Shown here: piece after piece, positions 52,288 to 62,800 of the stretch | How the letters are laid out: the number at the start of each line of letters is the position of its first letter | Position numbering within the stretch: position 1 is the stretch's first letter | From: Candidatus Handelsmanbacteria bacterium | Lineage (GTDB): Bacteria; Latescibacterota; UBA2968; UBA8231 | Direction of reading: 5' to 3' | Assembly: GCA_016867395.1 (NCBI GenBank) | Contig: VGJS01000015.1 | Location: 1 to 64,000 of the forward strand | Length of the DNA stretch: 64,000 bases | Notes under the pieces: generated by a model | Seen by the model: the letters and a program-made list of their open reading frames with translations, nothing else | What the model was told of the DNA's origin: nothing | Databases searched by the model: none | Made by a program: the position numbers and the translations under genes

Positions 52288-54516
52288 CTAATTGCGGCGT
52301 TCGGGCAAAAGTGAGGTGCGCGGCTGAGGCACCTCGCCGCGCCGCACCTCCAGCACCCCCTCCACCTGGTAGACCTTGCGGATCAGCTCCTGCAATTGGC
52401 CCGAGTCCTGCACGTCGATCCAGAAGGTCTCGATGGCCCAGTTGTCGGCGGTGTGAGTGGTGGAACTGCGGATATTGGCCCCGATGTCGCTGATGGTCTT
52501 GGAGATGTCGGAAAGCAAGTACTTGCGGTCGTTAGAGCGCACCACCAGTTGCACGGTGAAGACCTGCTCCTCGGCCAGGTCCCACTCCACCGGCAGCAGC
52601 CGCTCCGGATCGGAGGCCATCTGTTCGGCGATATTGGGGCAGTCGGCCTTGTGCACCGACACCCCCCGGCCCCGGGTGATCAGCCCCAGGACCGGATCAC
52701 CGGGGGCCGGGCTGCAGCAGCGGGCGAACTGGATCATCATGTTGTCCAGGCCCTGGATGCGGATGCCGCGCTTGTCCTGGATCTGGGGCGGGGTGTGGCG
52801 CCGGGGCTGCTGGGGCAGCAGGCGGTTAACCACCCGGTTGACCGACAGGTCCCCCTGGCCGATGGCGGCCAGCACCTGCTCCCCGTCCAGCAGGGAGAAT
52901 TCGCGGGCCAGCCGCTCCAGGCTCTCCGCCGGCAAAGGCTGGCGGTAGCGCTTAAGCTCACGCTCCAGCATCTCCTGCCCCAGGCGGACGCTGTGGGCGT
53001 GCTGCTCCTCCTTGAGCCAGTGCTGGATGCGGTTGCGGGCCTTGGTGGTCTTAACCAACTCCAGCCAGGCTTGCCGGGGCTTCTGCTGCGGCGAGGTGAA
53101 GATCTGCACCGCGTCGCCGCTCTTTAGTTCGGTGCCCAGGGGCACGATCTGGCCGTTCACCTTGGCCGCCAGGCAGTGCAGCCCGATGTCGGTGTGGACG
53201 GCAAAGGCGAAGTCGATGGGCACCGCCCCCTTGGGCAACTGGAAGAGCTTGCCCTTGGGGGTGAAGACAAAGATCTCGTCCTGAAAAAGCTCGATCTTGA
53301 GGTTCTCCATGAACTCCTTGGGATCGGTGGCCTCCCGCTGCCAGTCCATCACCTGGCGCAGCCAGTGGATGTGCTGGTCCAGGTCGGTGGCGTCCCGCTG
53401 GCCGGCCTTGTAGCGCCAGTGGGCGGCGATGCCGATCTCGGCGGTATGGTGCATCTCCCAGGTGCGGATCTGGATTTCCACCGGGATGCCCCGTGGCCCG
53501 ATCACCGAGGTGTGGAGCGACTGGTACATGTTGCTCTTGGGGGTGGCGATGTAGTCTTTAAAGCGGCCCGGCACCGGATGGTACAGAGTGTGGACCAGGC
53601 CCAGGGTGTGGTAACACTCGCGCACCGTGTTGACGGTGATGCGCACCGCCAACAAATCGTAGATCTCCTGGAAGGGCCGGCCCCGCGACTTCATCTTGTT
53701 GTAGATGCTGTAGAAGTTCTTGGGCCGGCCGGTGATCTCCGCCTCGATGCCCCCCTGGCTCAGCTCCTCCTCGATGGGCGTCTTGAACTCCTCCAGATAC
53801 GCTTCCCGCTCCCGGCGCTTCATCGCTACCTTCTCGCGCAGCTCGCGGTACACCTCCGGCTCCAGGTGCTTGAGGCTGAGGTCCTCCAACTCCCAGCGCA
53901 TCCGCGCCAGGCCCAGCCGGTGGGCCAGGGGGGCATAGACCTCCAGGGTCTCCCGGGCGATGCGCCGCTGCGTTTCCGCCTCCATCGCCCCCAGGGTGCG
54001 CATGTTGTGCAGGCGGTCGGCGAATTTGATCAGGATCACCCGGATGTCCTCGACCATGGAGAGCAGCATCTTGCGGTAGGTCTCGGCCTGGCGGGTCTCG
54101 TGGCTCTCATAGGTGAGGCGGTCGATCTTAGTGACCCCGTCAATGAGGCCGGCGATCTTGGGGCCGAACTCCCCGCTGACCAGGGCGAAGGTGGCGGCGG
54201 TGTCTTCAAGCACGTCGTGCAGGAGGCCGGCGGCCACGGTCATCGAGTCCAGGCGCAACTGGATGAGGATGCGGGCCACCTCGACGCAGTGGTTGAGATA
54301 GGGCTCCCTGGACCGGCGGGTCTGCCCGGCGTGGTGGTCCTCGGCAAAGTGGAAGGCCCGGGCGATCAGCCCGCAATCGACCTGGTCGTTGCAAGAGCCC
54401 AGCTCGATGAGCAGCATCTGCAACTGCAGTTTGTCCCGCGCCTGCTCCAGATAGAAATCCAGGCGGTCGGCCGGGACCAGGGCGGTCTGGGGAAGGGAGG
54501 TGGAGGGTTCGCTCAT
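52288..54516 (-). CDS. rel: Bifunctional (p)ppGpp synthetase/hydrolase, Rel/SpoT type
   Basis: 742 residues, full length. Hydrolase HD domain: HHAGQTRRSREPYL (61-73), LLHDVLED (98-105) and KFADRLHNMRTL, all ligands present. Synthetase domain: YDLLAVRI and GRFKDYIATPKSNMYQSLHT; the RFKD (RxKD) motif marks bifunctional Rel/SpoT enzymes rather than RelA (ExDD). Then TGS (EIFVFTPKGKLFQLPKGAVP), a helical and conserved-cysteine region (FARCCSPAPGDPVLG ... HKADCPN) and a C-terminal ACT domain (VQLVVRSNDRKYLLSDISKT). It controls the stringent response. It is transcribed alone. Confidence 0.95.
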   Translation of the reverse strand: MSEPSTSLPQTALVPADRLDFYLEQARDKLQLQMLLIELGSCNDQVDCGLIARAFHFAEDHHAGQTRRSREPYLNHCVEVARILIQLRLDSMTVAAGLLHDVLEDTAATFALVSGEFGPKIAGLIDGVTKIDRLTYESHETRQAETYRKMLLSMVEDIRVILIKFADRLHNMRTLGAMEAETQRRIARETLEVYAPLAHRLGLARMRWELEDLSLKHLEPEVYRELREKVAMKRREREAYLEEFKTPIEEELSQGGIEAEITGRPKNFYSIYNKMKSRGRPFQEIYDLLAVRITVNTVRECYHTLGLVHTLYHPVPGRFKDYIATPKSNMYQSLHTSVIGPRGIPVEIQIRTWEMHHTAEIGIAAHWRYKAGQRDATDLDQHIHWLRQVMDWQREATDPKEFMENLKIELFQDEIFVFTPKGKLFQLPKGAVPIDFAFAVHTDIGLHCLAAKVNGQIVPLGTELKSGDAVQIFTSPQQKPRQAWLELVKTTKARNRIQHWLKEEQHAHSVRLGQEMLERELKRYRQPLPAESLERLAREFSLLDGEQVLAAIGQGDLSVNRVVNRLLPQQPRRHTPPQIQDKRGIRIQGLDNMMIQFARCCSPAPGDPVLGLITRGRGVSVHKADCPNIAEQMASDPERLLPVEWDLAEEQVFTVQLVVRSNDRKYLLSDISKTISDIGANIRSSTTHTADNWAIETFWIDVQDSGQLQELIRKVYQVEGVLEVRRGEVPQPRTSLLPERRN

Positions 54517-54546
54517 CGTTGCGCCAGGGATTTTTGGTTAAACCTG

Positions 54547-54576
54547 AATATACTCAAAACCCCGCCGAACTGGAAA
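54547..54576 (-). promoter_or_regulatory. Candidate promoter of rel
   Basis: Minus strand TTTCCA (54576-54571), 18-base spacer, TATATT (54552-54547), in a locally AT-rich patch 30 bases before the rel ATG. Confidence 0.4.
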
Positions 54577-54738
54577 CAATTTTAACTGCCGCAGCGAGTT
54601 AGAGAGGTACTCCCACGCGGCGGGGAGATGGCCCCGGAGGCATCTCTTGGGGAGTGGTGGGGGATCGGGTAGCGGAGCTTCGCGAGCGAGGGAGAAGGGC
54701 GCGCCTTGGAAGAGGCCGGAGTGGGTCTTTACCCAACG

Positions 54739-56250
54739 CTACCTTTCCTGGATTCCGTACCCGAAGATCGAATGCCCGATCCGGGCCACCGGCTCGTAGG
54801 CGAGCAGCCAGTTGAGCAACCCCTTGCCCCGGCCGTACCCGTCCAAATACACCCTCACCAGGTTGGTGGCGCTGATGGCGATGGTCCCGGTCGTGGGCAG
54901 CACGGCCCGGGCCCCGAGTGGGGCCGGCAGGTGGAAGCTGGGCAACCACTCGTACTCCAGCCCGTACAGGGCCGGGTCTACGGTGCCAAAATAGCTCAGC
55001 TTGACGCGGCCGATCCCCCGCTCGTCCAGGTACTCCTTCAGGCCCTTGAGATCCTGGCCCCAGTCCAGGTTCGAGTCCACCAGGTAGTGGTACCTCTGGT
55101 CCGGGCCGCCCACCAGCTCGTTGAAAAAGGCTAAATGGTCTGGGTGGTGGCGCAGGGTGCCCATCCCGTGCCATAGACACAGGCCCAGCAGAAGCCAGGC
55201 GCCCCTCCCCCCAGCCCCTCCAGACCGCGGCGGCTACCCTGCCGGCCAGCAGGAACACGAAAGGATAGACCGGCAGCAGGTAGCGCAGGCCGATATCCTT
55301 GCCCCCGACAACAGAAAGACCCAAAAGCAGCAGAGGTGGGCGACAAATTAACCCCAACTCCCTCACTGTCCTCGCTCGCGCAGACCCAGCCACAGCCCCC
55401 AGGACCAGCAGGCGCACCGGGGTCTTGATCAGCAGGGCCACCGGGTAACAATACCACCAGCCCTTGCTCGAATACTCCCCCATCAAATACGCCTCGCCGC
55501 CGTCCAGGTCCGCCAATTGGGAGCGCAGGGTGAGTGAATAGGGTTCCGCCGAGAACCCGTAACCCCCACGACACCAGCCCCGCTTCCAGCAGAGTCCCCA
55601 GGTACAACAGGGCCCCCTGGCCCGGCAGGAGCACCAGCCCCGAGAGTTTGCTGCCCAGGGCCAGGCCCATGGCCCCCCCGGCGGTAGCCAGCCGCCCAGC
55701 AAAAGGGGCCAGCACCAGTAGGTAAAAGGCGTATACGGCCAGGGCAAAGGTGGCGGCAAAGGAGAAATCGGTGTTGATCAGGTAGGCATGAGTCGGGGTG
55801 TTGGGGCAGAAGGCCAGCAGGAAAACCGCCAGCACCCCCCCGCCGGCTGGTCCAGCCATGAAGCGCCCAGGCCAGCAGGAGGTAGAGGAGCAGGGAGGCG
55901 GCCCCGCAAAAAAAAGCCGCTTCCCATGATAGGCGGGGTCGAAGAGCGGGGTTTTGCCCCGCCGCATGTCGGCCGAGCGCAGGAAATCCAGATCATCCCT
56001 CAGGCCCGCACGGTCGGTAGTGCCAGGGGGACTAATCCGCCGTATAGAAGAAGACCGGCAAACTGTGCAGGTAGAAGGCCAGGGGCGGGTGGGAGCAGGC
56101 GGCCGGCATGTCCCAGCAGCCGGTCTTCAGCCGGTAGCCCCCCAGACCGAGGTCCCCAGCCTCGTCCCCCGGGTGGGGGATTTCCGCCAGGCCGTGTGCA
56201 GGAGCAGGGGGGCGCCAGCCGCCACCGGCGGCCAGGCGCTGAGCCGGGTC
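54739..56250 (-). pseudogene. Degraded GT39/PMT-like membrane glycosyltransferase
   Basis: Pieces in different minus frames join into one protein: CWDMPAACSHPPLAFYLHSL (near 56100), MRRGKTPLFDPAYHGKRLFF, LLLYLLLAWALHGW, AYLINTDFSFAATFALAVYA, EAYLMGEYSSKGWWYCYPVA, DIGLRYLLPVYPFVFLLAGR, then HPDHLAFFNELVGGPDQRYH and YLVDSNLDWGQDLKGLKEYL. These match multi-spanning polyprenyl-phosphate-dependent transferases (acidic luminal loop, HPPL, late DSNLDWGQDL). Frame changes fall at an A8 run (55908-55915), a C7 run (55835-55841), near 55563 (C5) and near 55170, plus a TAG at 56032. It is either a decayed gene or homopolymer sequencing error. Confidence 0.75.
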
Positions 56251-56257
56251 TTCAAGC

Positions 56258-56563
56258 CTACCCGGATTCCTCAACGGGGAAGGGGGACTGGGGCGCGTCG
56301 ATCCCCTTCTCCTTGAACTTGGTGAGCAGGTTGCGGATACCCTGCTGGAGGCGGCCAATGCTGTGGTTCAGCACCATCCGCTGGCCCTTGAGCTCGGCCT
56401 CCTCGTCGTTGAACTTCTGCGCTCCCATGCGGGCGTCGCCCAGGGCGATGCTCTTTTAGGAGACCAGTTTTTTGAATCGAAGGATCTTGTTGAAGCAGAC
56501 TTGCTGCACCAGGAGCCCTATACCGACGAAGACCACCATCGCGATCCACCAATAAATAAACAG
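56258..56563 (-). pseudogene. Small one-helix membrane protein with internal stop codon
   Basis: A frame with no good start (CTG 56563 or ATG 56539) reads a transmembrane helix (WWIAMVVFVGIGLLVQQVCF), then KILRFKKLVS, an in-frame TAA (56456-56458), then a continuous charged coiled coil (KSIALGDARMGAQKFNDEEA, LNHSIGRLQQGIRNLLTKFK) to TAG 56258. The same frame continues on both sides, so the break is a point change, not an indel. Family unknown. It lies between the broken glycosyltransferase and an intact small orphan gene. Confidence 0.5.
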
Positions 56564-56579
56564 CTACCGGCAGGGCGAT

Positions 56580-56912
56580 TCAGTGCATTTCCGAAACCAG
56601 CAGGGTCTCCCGGCCCTGGCTGCCTTTGGAGTTGACGTAGGACTTGAAGGTCTGGACCTTGGCCAGCAGTTCCTGGCTGGACTGTTCCAGGTTGGCCTCA
56701 ATCTGTTCGACCACCTTCACCACCGCGCTTTTGTGGATGAAACCCAGGCTGTCAAGCCAGGTGCGGCCCTCCGGGGTGTTCATCAACCAGCTCTCGACGG
56801 CTTGCTGCAATTCCCCTGGATCGCTAATGTAGTAGAATCTGCCGAGGATGCCGTCCACCCCGCTAACGAACTTGAGGTTCTCGGCAATGGTCTCGCTCAG
56901 TGTCTTGGCCAA
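56580..56912 (-). CDS. Small helical protein of unknown function
   Basis: 110 residues from TTG 56912, chosen because AGGAG lies eight bases upstream; a longer version from TTG 56957 is possible. Mostly helical: KTLSETIAENLKFVSGVDGI near the start, ELQQAVESWLMNTPEGRTWL in the middle, VVEQIEANLEQSSQELLAKV at the end. No signal or membrane segment and no family recognised. It may have worked with the broken membrane protein directly downstream (17-base gap). Divergent from the NusG-domain gene. Confidence 0.5.
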   Translation of the reverse strand: MAKTLSETIAENLKFVSGVDGILGRFYYISDPGELQQAVESWLMNTPEGRTWLDSLGFIHKSAVVKVVEQIEANLEQSSQELLAKVQTFKSYVNSKGSQGRETLLVSEMH

Positions 56913-56957
56913 GGCAGTGGCTCCTATCTGACGGAAGTGTAGAAAAAATAATCCCAA

Positions 56958-57347
56958 ATGTCAAGAGTGGAAGCACCTGCTTCCCCCAGGCAAACCCTGA
57001 CCCGGGCCGACTGGCTCCTGGCCGCGGCCCTGATGCTGCTTTGCCTGGGGTCCTGGGCCGCCCTGGGCCGGCGCCCGCCCGGCACCCTTCTGGTGATCGA
57101 CAGCCCCGGCCAGTCCCTTCGCCTGCCCCTCGCCGGCAACCAGGTGCTCTTCCCGGAAGGCCCGCTGGGGGCAAGCCGGGTCGAGGTGCAGGGCGGCCGG
57201 GCGCGTTTCGCCGCCTCCCCCTGCCCCGAACAGCGCTGCGTGCTCCAGGGCTGGATACACCGTCAGGGGGAAACGGCCGCCTGCCTGCCCAACCGGGTGG
57301 TGCTTCGCCTCGAAGGGAGCGGGGCCTTGGACGCGCTCAGCCGATGA
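56958..57347 (+). CDS. Membrane-anchored NusG domain II protein
   Basis: 129 residues. A short cytoplasmic tail and a transmembrane helix (18-36) are followed by a beta domain: LLVIDSPGQSLRLPLAGN, VEVQGGRARFAASPCPEQRC, LQGWIHRQGETAACLPNRVV, LRLEG. The SPC..QRC...GWI..G....CLPN pattern is the stand-alone NusG_II family, exported and with three cysteines (C89, C94, C109). Such genes are regularly paired with a Gx-type transporter subunit, as here (next gene, ATGA overlap). Confidence 0.85.
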   Translation: MSRVEAPASPRQTLTRADWLLAAALMLLCLGSWAALGRRPPGTLLVIDSPGQSLRLPLAGNQVLFPEGPLGASRVEVQGGRARFAASPCPEQRCVLQGWIHRQGETAACLPNRVVLRLEGSGALDALSR

Positions 57348-57883
57348 GTACGCCCGGGCCCCGCCAACTTGCCCGGCTGGGGCTCCTCACCGGCGCGGCC
57401 CTCGCCCTCTACATTTTTGAGCAGTGGGTCCCCCGTCCCCTGCCCTGGATGAGGCCGGGCCTGGCCAACCTGGCAGTGCTCCTGGCCCTGCTGGTGCAGG
57501 GCCCCGCCCCCGCCCTGGCCGTGCAATTGACCAAGTGGCTGGTGGGCAGCCTGCTGACCGGCAGCCTGGGCGGCCCGGCCTTTGTCATCGCCGGGGTCGC
57601 CGGGTCGGGCAGTTGGGCCGCCATGTCCCTGACCCGGCGCTGGGCCGGCCGCCTCTTTGGCCCCCTGGGCCTGAGCCTGATCGGGGCCACTGCCCACCAG
57701 CTCCTCCAGTTGGCCACCGCCGGTCTTTTCGTCCACCAGTTGGGGCTGCTCTTCCTGCTGCCCCTCGCCCTGCTGAGCGCCCTGTTCAGCGGCGCCTTCA
57801 TCGGCCTTTTGGGTGGGGCCGCGCTCAAAAAGCTGGCCGCCAACGGCTGGCTGCCAGCGGCTCCTATTGCTGGAAGTGCCTGA
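57344..57883 (+). CDS. Gx transporter family protein (formerly heptaprenyl diphosphate synthase component I)
   Basis: 179 residues, about five transmembrane helices. Signature: ALALYIFEQWVPRPLPWMRPGLANLAVLLALL (N-terminal, positions about 19-50), LTKWLVGSLLTGSLGGPAFV and the last half LIGATAHQLLQLATAGLFVH. The family is a substrate-specific component-like membrane protein; its cargo is not settled. Overlap ATGA with the NusG_II gene shows that they are made together. The start ATG 57344 is fixed by this overlap. Confidence 0.85.
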   Translation: MSTPGPRQLARLGLLTGAALALYIFEQWVPRPLPWMRPGLANLAVLLALLVQGPAPALAVQLTKWLVGSLLTGSLGGPAFVIAGVAGSGSWAAMSLTRRWAGRLFGPLGLSLIGATAHQLLQLATAGLFVHQLGLLFLLPLALLSALFSGAFIGLLGGAALKKLAANGWLPAAPIAGSA

Positions 57884-57928
57884 TAACCCTACTTTTTTGC
57901 GCATTTTCACCCCAACCCGGACCCCTTG

Positions 57929-59866
57929 ATGGCCGCACCCGCCCTGGGCCCTCTCCCACGCACCTCCTCCCCTTCCCCTTGGACGTTCCGGAGTCTGGGG
58001 CTGGGGGCCTTCTTCTCTCTGTGCATCGCCGTGGGCGACCCGTACGGCAACATGGTAATCCGCGGCTCGTACATGGGCCTGGATTTTGGCACTCCGGGGG
58101 CGCTTTTTCTGTTCTTCCTGCTGGTGGGCCTCCTCAACCACCTGCTGCAGTTGCGGCGCGAGGAGTTGCTGGTGGTCTACATAATGATGATCGCCGCCTC
58201 GGCCATTCCCACCATGGGGTTTTCCGAATATCTGTTGACCATCATCAGCGGCTTCCAATACTACGCGTCCCCCGAGAACGAATGGGCCCTGCTCATCCAT
58301 CCCCACGTCCCCGCCTGGATGGTGCCCCAGGACCCAGAGGCCATCAAGTGGTTTTTCGAGGGGGCCCCCAAGGGCCAGGGGGTGCCCTGGGGCGTCTGGC
58401 TGGGGCCCTTGGTCTGCTGGATGGTCCTGGCCCTGGCCCTGTATTTGGTGATGATCTCCACCATGGTGATTCTGCGCAGACAGTGGGTGGAGCAGGAGCG
58501 CCTGGTCTACCCCATCGCCCAGGTGCCCCTGGAGATGGTGGCCCAGGGGGGGAGCCGCCCCTTCTTCCGCAACCCCGCGATGTGGGCCGGTTTCGCCCTG
58601 CCGGCGGTGGTCAGCAGCCTCAACGGCCTGCATGCGTATTTCAACTTTATACCCGGCCTGCAACTGGTCTCCTGGGCCCCCATCCTGCGAAATACCCTCA
58701 ACCTCGAATTCCGCCTCAGCTTCCCCATGCTCGGCTTCTCCTACCTGATCAACCTCGACATCGCTTTCAGCCTGTGGTTCTTCAACACCCTGGCCAAGCT
58801 GCTGCGCGGGACCTTCAACATCCTGGGCGTCTCCAGTACCGAGAAGCTGGGCATCTACGGGGCCGCCAGCGAGCCGGTGCTGGCCCACCAGGGACAGGGG
58901 GCGATGGTCATGCTGGTGCTCTTTGGCCTGTGGGTAGCCCGCGGCCATCTGCGCCAGGTCTTCCGCAAGGCGTTCAGGGGCGAGGGACCAGCGGACGACA
59001 GCGGCGAAATCCTCTCCTACCGAGCCGCGGTGTACAGTTGGCTGGGCGGGGTGCTGGTGCTTACCTGCTGGCTCTGGCTCTCGGGCCTGCCCCTGTGGGC
59101 CGCCTTCCTCACCCTGCTGACCGCCTTGCTCATCTTCGTCGGCCTAACCAGGGTGGTGGTGGAGGGCGGGGTGGCCGCCGCGGTGGGCCCAATGATCTCC
59201 TCCTCCACCGTGGTCTCGGCCTTCGGCTCCTCGGTCCTGGGCCCCCCGGGCATGGTGGGCATGGCTTTCACCTATGTCTGGGCCGCTGATATCCGTACCT
59301 TTGTCATGGCCTCCTGCGCCCACGGACTGAAGCTGGGCGAACACCTGGGCCGGCACCGGCTGCGCCCTCTTTTCTGGGCCCTGGCCCTGGCCATCGGGGT
59401 CAGCCTGCTCACCTCCCTGGCCACCATCCTGCACCTGGCCTACACCTACGGGGGCATCAACCTCAACTCCTGGTTTTTCGAAGGTGGGCCAAAAGCTCCT
59501 TTTGAGTACGCCGCAGCCAAGTTAAATTCCCCGGTAGGCCCCGACTGGGCCGGCTGGCTCCACACCCTGGTTGGCTCCGGGGTGATGGCCCTGTTGATGC
59601 TAGCCCGGCACCAGCTTTCCTGGTGGCCCCTGCACCCCATCGGGTTCCCCATCGGGGCGGTGTGGTTGATGGATGCGCTTTGGTTTAGCATCTTCCTGGC
59701 CTGGCTCATCAAGCTGGCGGTGCTTAAATACGGGGGGCCCTGGCTCTTCCGTGCCACCCGCCCTTTCTTTATCGGGCTGATCGTGGGCCAGTTCGTCGCC
59801 GCCGGCGCCTGGCTGGCCATCGACTATTTCACGGGTATGACGGACAACGTGGTGTTCTGGATCTGA
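57929..59866 (+). CDS. DUF6785/DUF6784-type multi-spanning membrane protein
   Basis: 645 residues with about 14 hydrophobic segments. The N-terminus (LGAFFSLCIAVGDPYGNMVI, LLVVYIMMIAASAIPTMGFS) resembles oligopeptide-transporter-like membrane proteins described as DUF6785, and the C-terminal half (ATILHLAYTYGGINLNSWFF, WWPLHPIGFPIGAVWLMDAL) resembles DUF6784. The function of these families is unknown. A large loop (about 110-150) is probably extracytoplasmic. ATG 57929 directly follows a TTG that could also serve as start. It probably shares a transcript with the FtsX-type gene beginning 16 bases later. Confidence 0.7.
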   Translation: MAAPALGPLPRTSSPSPWTFRSLGLGAFFSLCIAVGDPYGNMVIRGSYMGLDFGTPGALFLFFLLVGLLNHLLQLRREELLVVYIMMIAASAIPTMGFSEYLLTIISGFQYYASPENEWALLIHPHVPAWMVPQDPEAIKWFFEGAPKGQGVPWGVWLGPLVCWMVLALALYLVMISTMVILRRQWVEQERLVYPIAQVPLEMVAQGGSRPFFRNPAMWAGFALPAVVSSLNGLHAYFNFIPGLQLVSWAPILRNTLNLEFRLSFPMLGFSYLINLDIAFSLWFFNTLAKLLRGTFNILGVSSTEKLGIYGAASEPVLAHQGQGAMVMLVLFGLWVARGHLRQVFRKAFRGEGPADDSGEILSYRAAVYSWLGGVLVLTCWLWLSGLPLWAAFLTLLTALLIFVGLTRVVVEGGVAAAVGPMISSSTVVSAFGSSVLGPPGMVGMAFTYVWAADIRTFVMASCAHGLKLGEHLGRHRLRPLFWALALAIGVSLLTSLATILHLAYTYGGINLNSWFFEGGPKAPFEYAAAKLNSPVGPDWAGWLHTLVGSGVMALLMLARHQLSWWPLHPIGFPIGAVWLMDALWFSIFLAWLIKLAVLKYGGPWLFRATRPFFIGLIVGQFVAAGAWLAIDYFTGMTDNVVFWI

Positions 59867-59882
59867 ACCGATGAGGAGATCT

Positions 59883-62800
59883 ATGTCCAGGGTCGCCCTG
59901 CTGCTGGGATTACTGCTGTCGACCTGGCGCGCCGCGCCGGCGGCAGCCGAGGTCGATTACCCCGCCCTGCGCAAGCTCGCCCCGGTCGAGCAGGTGCAGC
60001 AGACCCTCGGCTACTTTGCCGGCCTGGGGTCGCGGGTAGCCGGGTACCCCGGCGCCGCCGAGGCGGCCCGCTACATCGAGGGCCAACTGCGCGGCCTGGG
60101 GCTGGACAAGGTGGTGGTGCAGGAGTACGACGTCTCCATCCCCATGGAGAAGGGAGGCCGCCTGCGCCTGGCCGACGGGGTCCAGTTCCCCCTGCACGGG
60201 CTGTGGCCCAACCTGGTCAAGACCTCCACCCTGCCCGAGGGTGGCCTGCGGGGTCAGCTTATCGACGGGGGGCGGGGCGAACTCCGCGACCTGGACGGCA
60301 AGAACATCGAGGGCAACGTAGTCCTCTTCGACTTTAACTCGGGGGACCGCTGGCTCAATACAGCCTACCTGGGCGCCACGGCAGTGCTCTTCGTCGAGCC
60401 CGACTCGACGGTGTACCTGGAGGGCGAGAAGAAATTCCTCTCCATGCCCCTCAACCTCCCCCGCTTCTGGATCTCTAAGGCCGAGGGCGAACTCCTGCGC
60501 CAGCGCCTAGCCCAGGGCCCGGTGGAGGTGCAACTCGACTACCGCATGGACTGGGAACGCCAGCCGGCCTGGAACATCCTGGGCGTGATCCCCGGCTCTG
60601 ACCCCCTGCTTGAGGACGACGTGGTGGTGCTGGAGGCGTACTACGACGCCATGTCGGTGGTGCCGGCCCTAACCCCTGGGGCCGAGCAGGCCGCCTCCAT
60701 CACCGCCCTGCTCGAACTGGCCCGATACTTCCGCCAGCATCCCCCCGCCCGCACCCTAATCTTCCTGGCCACCTCGGCCCACCACCTGGGCCTGCGCGGC
60801 ATCGACGACTTCATCCAGCGCTACCTACGCAAGGAAGACCCCTTCATCGACCGCATGCTGATCCGCCGCGGGGTGGAGGTGGCCCTGCGGGAGGGCCTGG
60901 TGGTCAAGGAGGGGGTGCGCTACCGGGTGGGCAAGGACGAGTACCTGGGCAAGGAGGCGCTGATCCGCGCCGCGGCCGAAGGCGATACCAACCTGGTCGT
61001 CGCCATCCTGGAGCGGGCCCTGGAGGCGGGGGTGTTGGCCCAGAACGGGGGGGGGCTGAACCTGGCGAGCCGCCAGTATGCCAGCCGCGCCGAACTTTTG
61101 GAGGAGGTGCGCACCGACGAGGAGGCCAAGCTGGACCTGTACCGCGCCTGGGCCGGCCCTAAGGAGGACTCGCTGGCCATCAAGCTCTTCATCAGCCTCG
61201 ACCTCTCCACCCAGACCGACGAACTGGGGGTGTGGAACAGCAACACCAGTTTCTACTACAAGCGCTACTTCGCCCCCTTCGGCAAGAACTTTATGAGCTA
61301 CGCCCGGCAGATCAGCAAGGAGTTGGGCTACGTCCAGAAGGACGTGCTGGTCAACGGCATCAGCCCCGAGGGCGGCATGAGCTGGGAGACCTTCGTGCCC
61401 GGCGAGATCTCGGTCAACAGCGAGCTGGTCCTCGCCACCGGCACCCCGGCCTTGGCCTTTGTCACCGTCAACGACGCCCGCTTCCAGGCCGACACCCCAC
61501 TCGACCGGCCCGCCCAGGTCAACGCCGGCAACCTGGCCAAGCAGATCCGCGCCCTGGCCGGGATGTTCCACCTGGCCTTTGAGGACCCCGAACTCTTCCC
61601 CGACTTCAAGATGCGCCTGCAGGACGAGCTGCGCACCCTCAAGGGCCGCACCATGGTCTTCCCCCGCCGCAGCATCATCCCCGACCTGCCCCGCGCCGAC
61701 GCGGTGGCGGTGGTGCGCAACGGCCGCAAGAAATCCTACAAGGGGGTGCGGGGCGAGTACTACGAACTGGTGGACCTCACTGGCTCCTTTTACATCAACC
61801 GGGTCCAGGTCAACCAGGTGCAGATTGAGGGCTACTACCTCGACCCGCGCAGCGGCCTGATCACCTACGCCCCCGACCGCGGGGTGCAGGGCGACAAGGT
61901 CTACCCCATGAAGATCACCATGGACTGGCGCGATAAGCAGTGGATGGTGGTGCTCTTCCCCTGCGTGGCGTACAACTTCTTCGACATCGTCGATCCGCGC
62001 TATCTGACCAAGCTCAACACCATCAGCATCTTCGACGAGACCAACAGCCCCCCGGTGGAGTTCGGCTACACCATCGGCGAGGGGCCCTCAGCCCAGGACG
62101 AGCCGGTGGGGGTGCTCTTTGCCCGGCCCAACACCCGGATCAAGATGGGCCTGGGCGCCGGCCTTTTAGGCTTCCGCTACCTGCTGCTTAACGTCACCAG
62201 CGCCGAGGACAAGGAAAAGGCACTGGGCGAGGGTTTCGCCATCGAGCCGGGCACCTCCTTCGCCCGCACCTCCTTCCTGGCCGCCCGCGACGTGTGGTCC
62301 CTCGACGAGGCCCGGATGCAGGAGTTGCGCGGCTTCGCCATCGAAAACCACCGCCTCAACGACCTGCACGGCCGGGCCAAGGTGGAACTGGACGCCGCCG
62401 CCGAGGCAATGCGGGGCCAGCACTGGGAGGCCTTCGTGCGCCACACCCGCGCCGCCATCGGCCTGGAGTCTCGGGCCTACCCGGACGTGCGCTCCACCCA
62501 GGACGACGTCATCCAGGGCATCATCTTCTTCATGGCCCTGGTCATCCCCTGCGCCTTCTTCACCGAGCGGCTCCTGATCACCGCCGCCACCATCAAGAAC
62601 CAGATCCTCGGCTTCGTCGGAGTCTTTATCGCCATCTGGATCGTCCTCTGGCTGGTCCACCCAGCCTTCCAGCTCTCAAATCCCTTTGTCATCCTGCTGG
62701 CCTTCGTCATCCTGGCCCTGGCGGTGATGGTGATGTGGCTAATCTCGGGCCGCTTCAACGAACAGATGAAGAAGCTGCGCACCGAGGTGGCGGTGATCTA

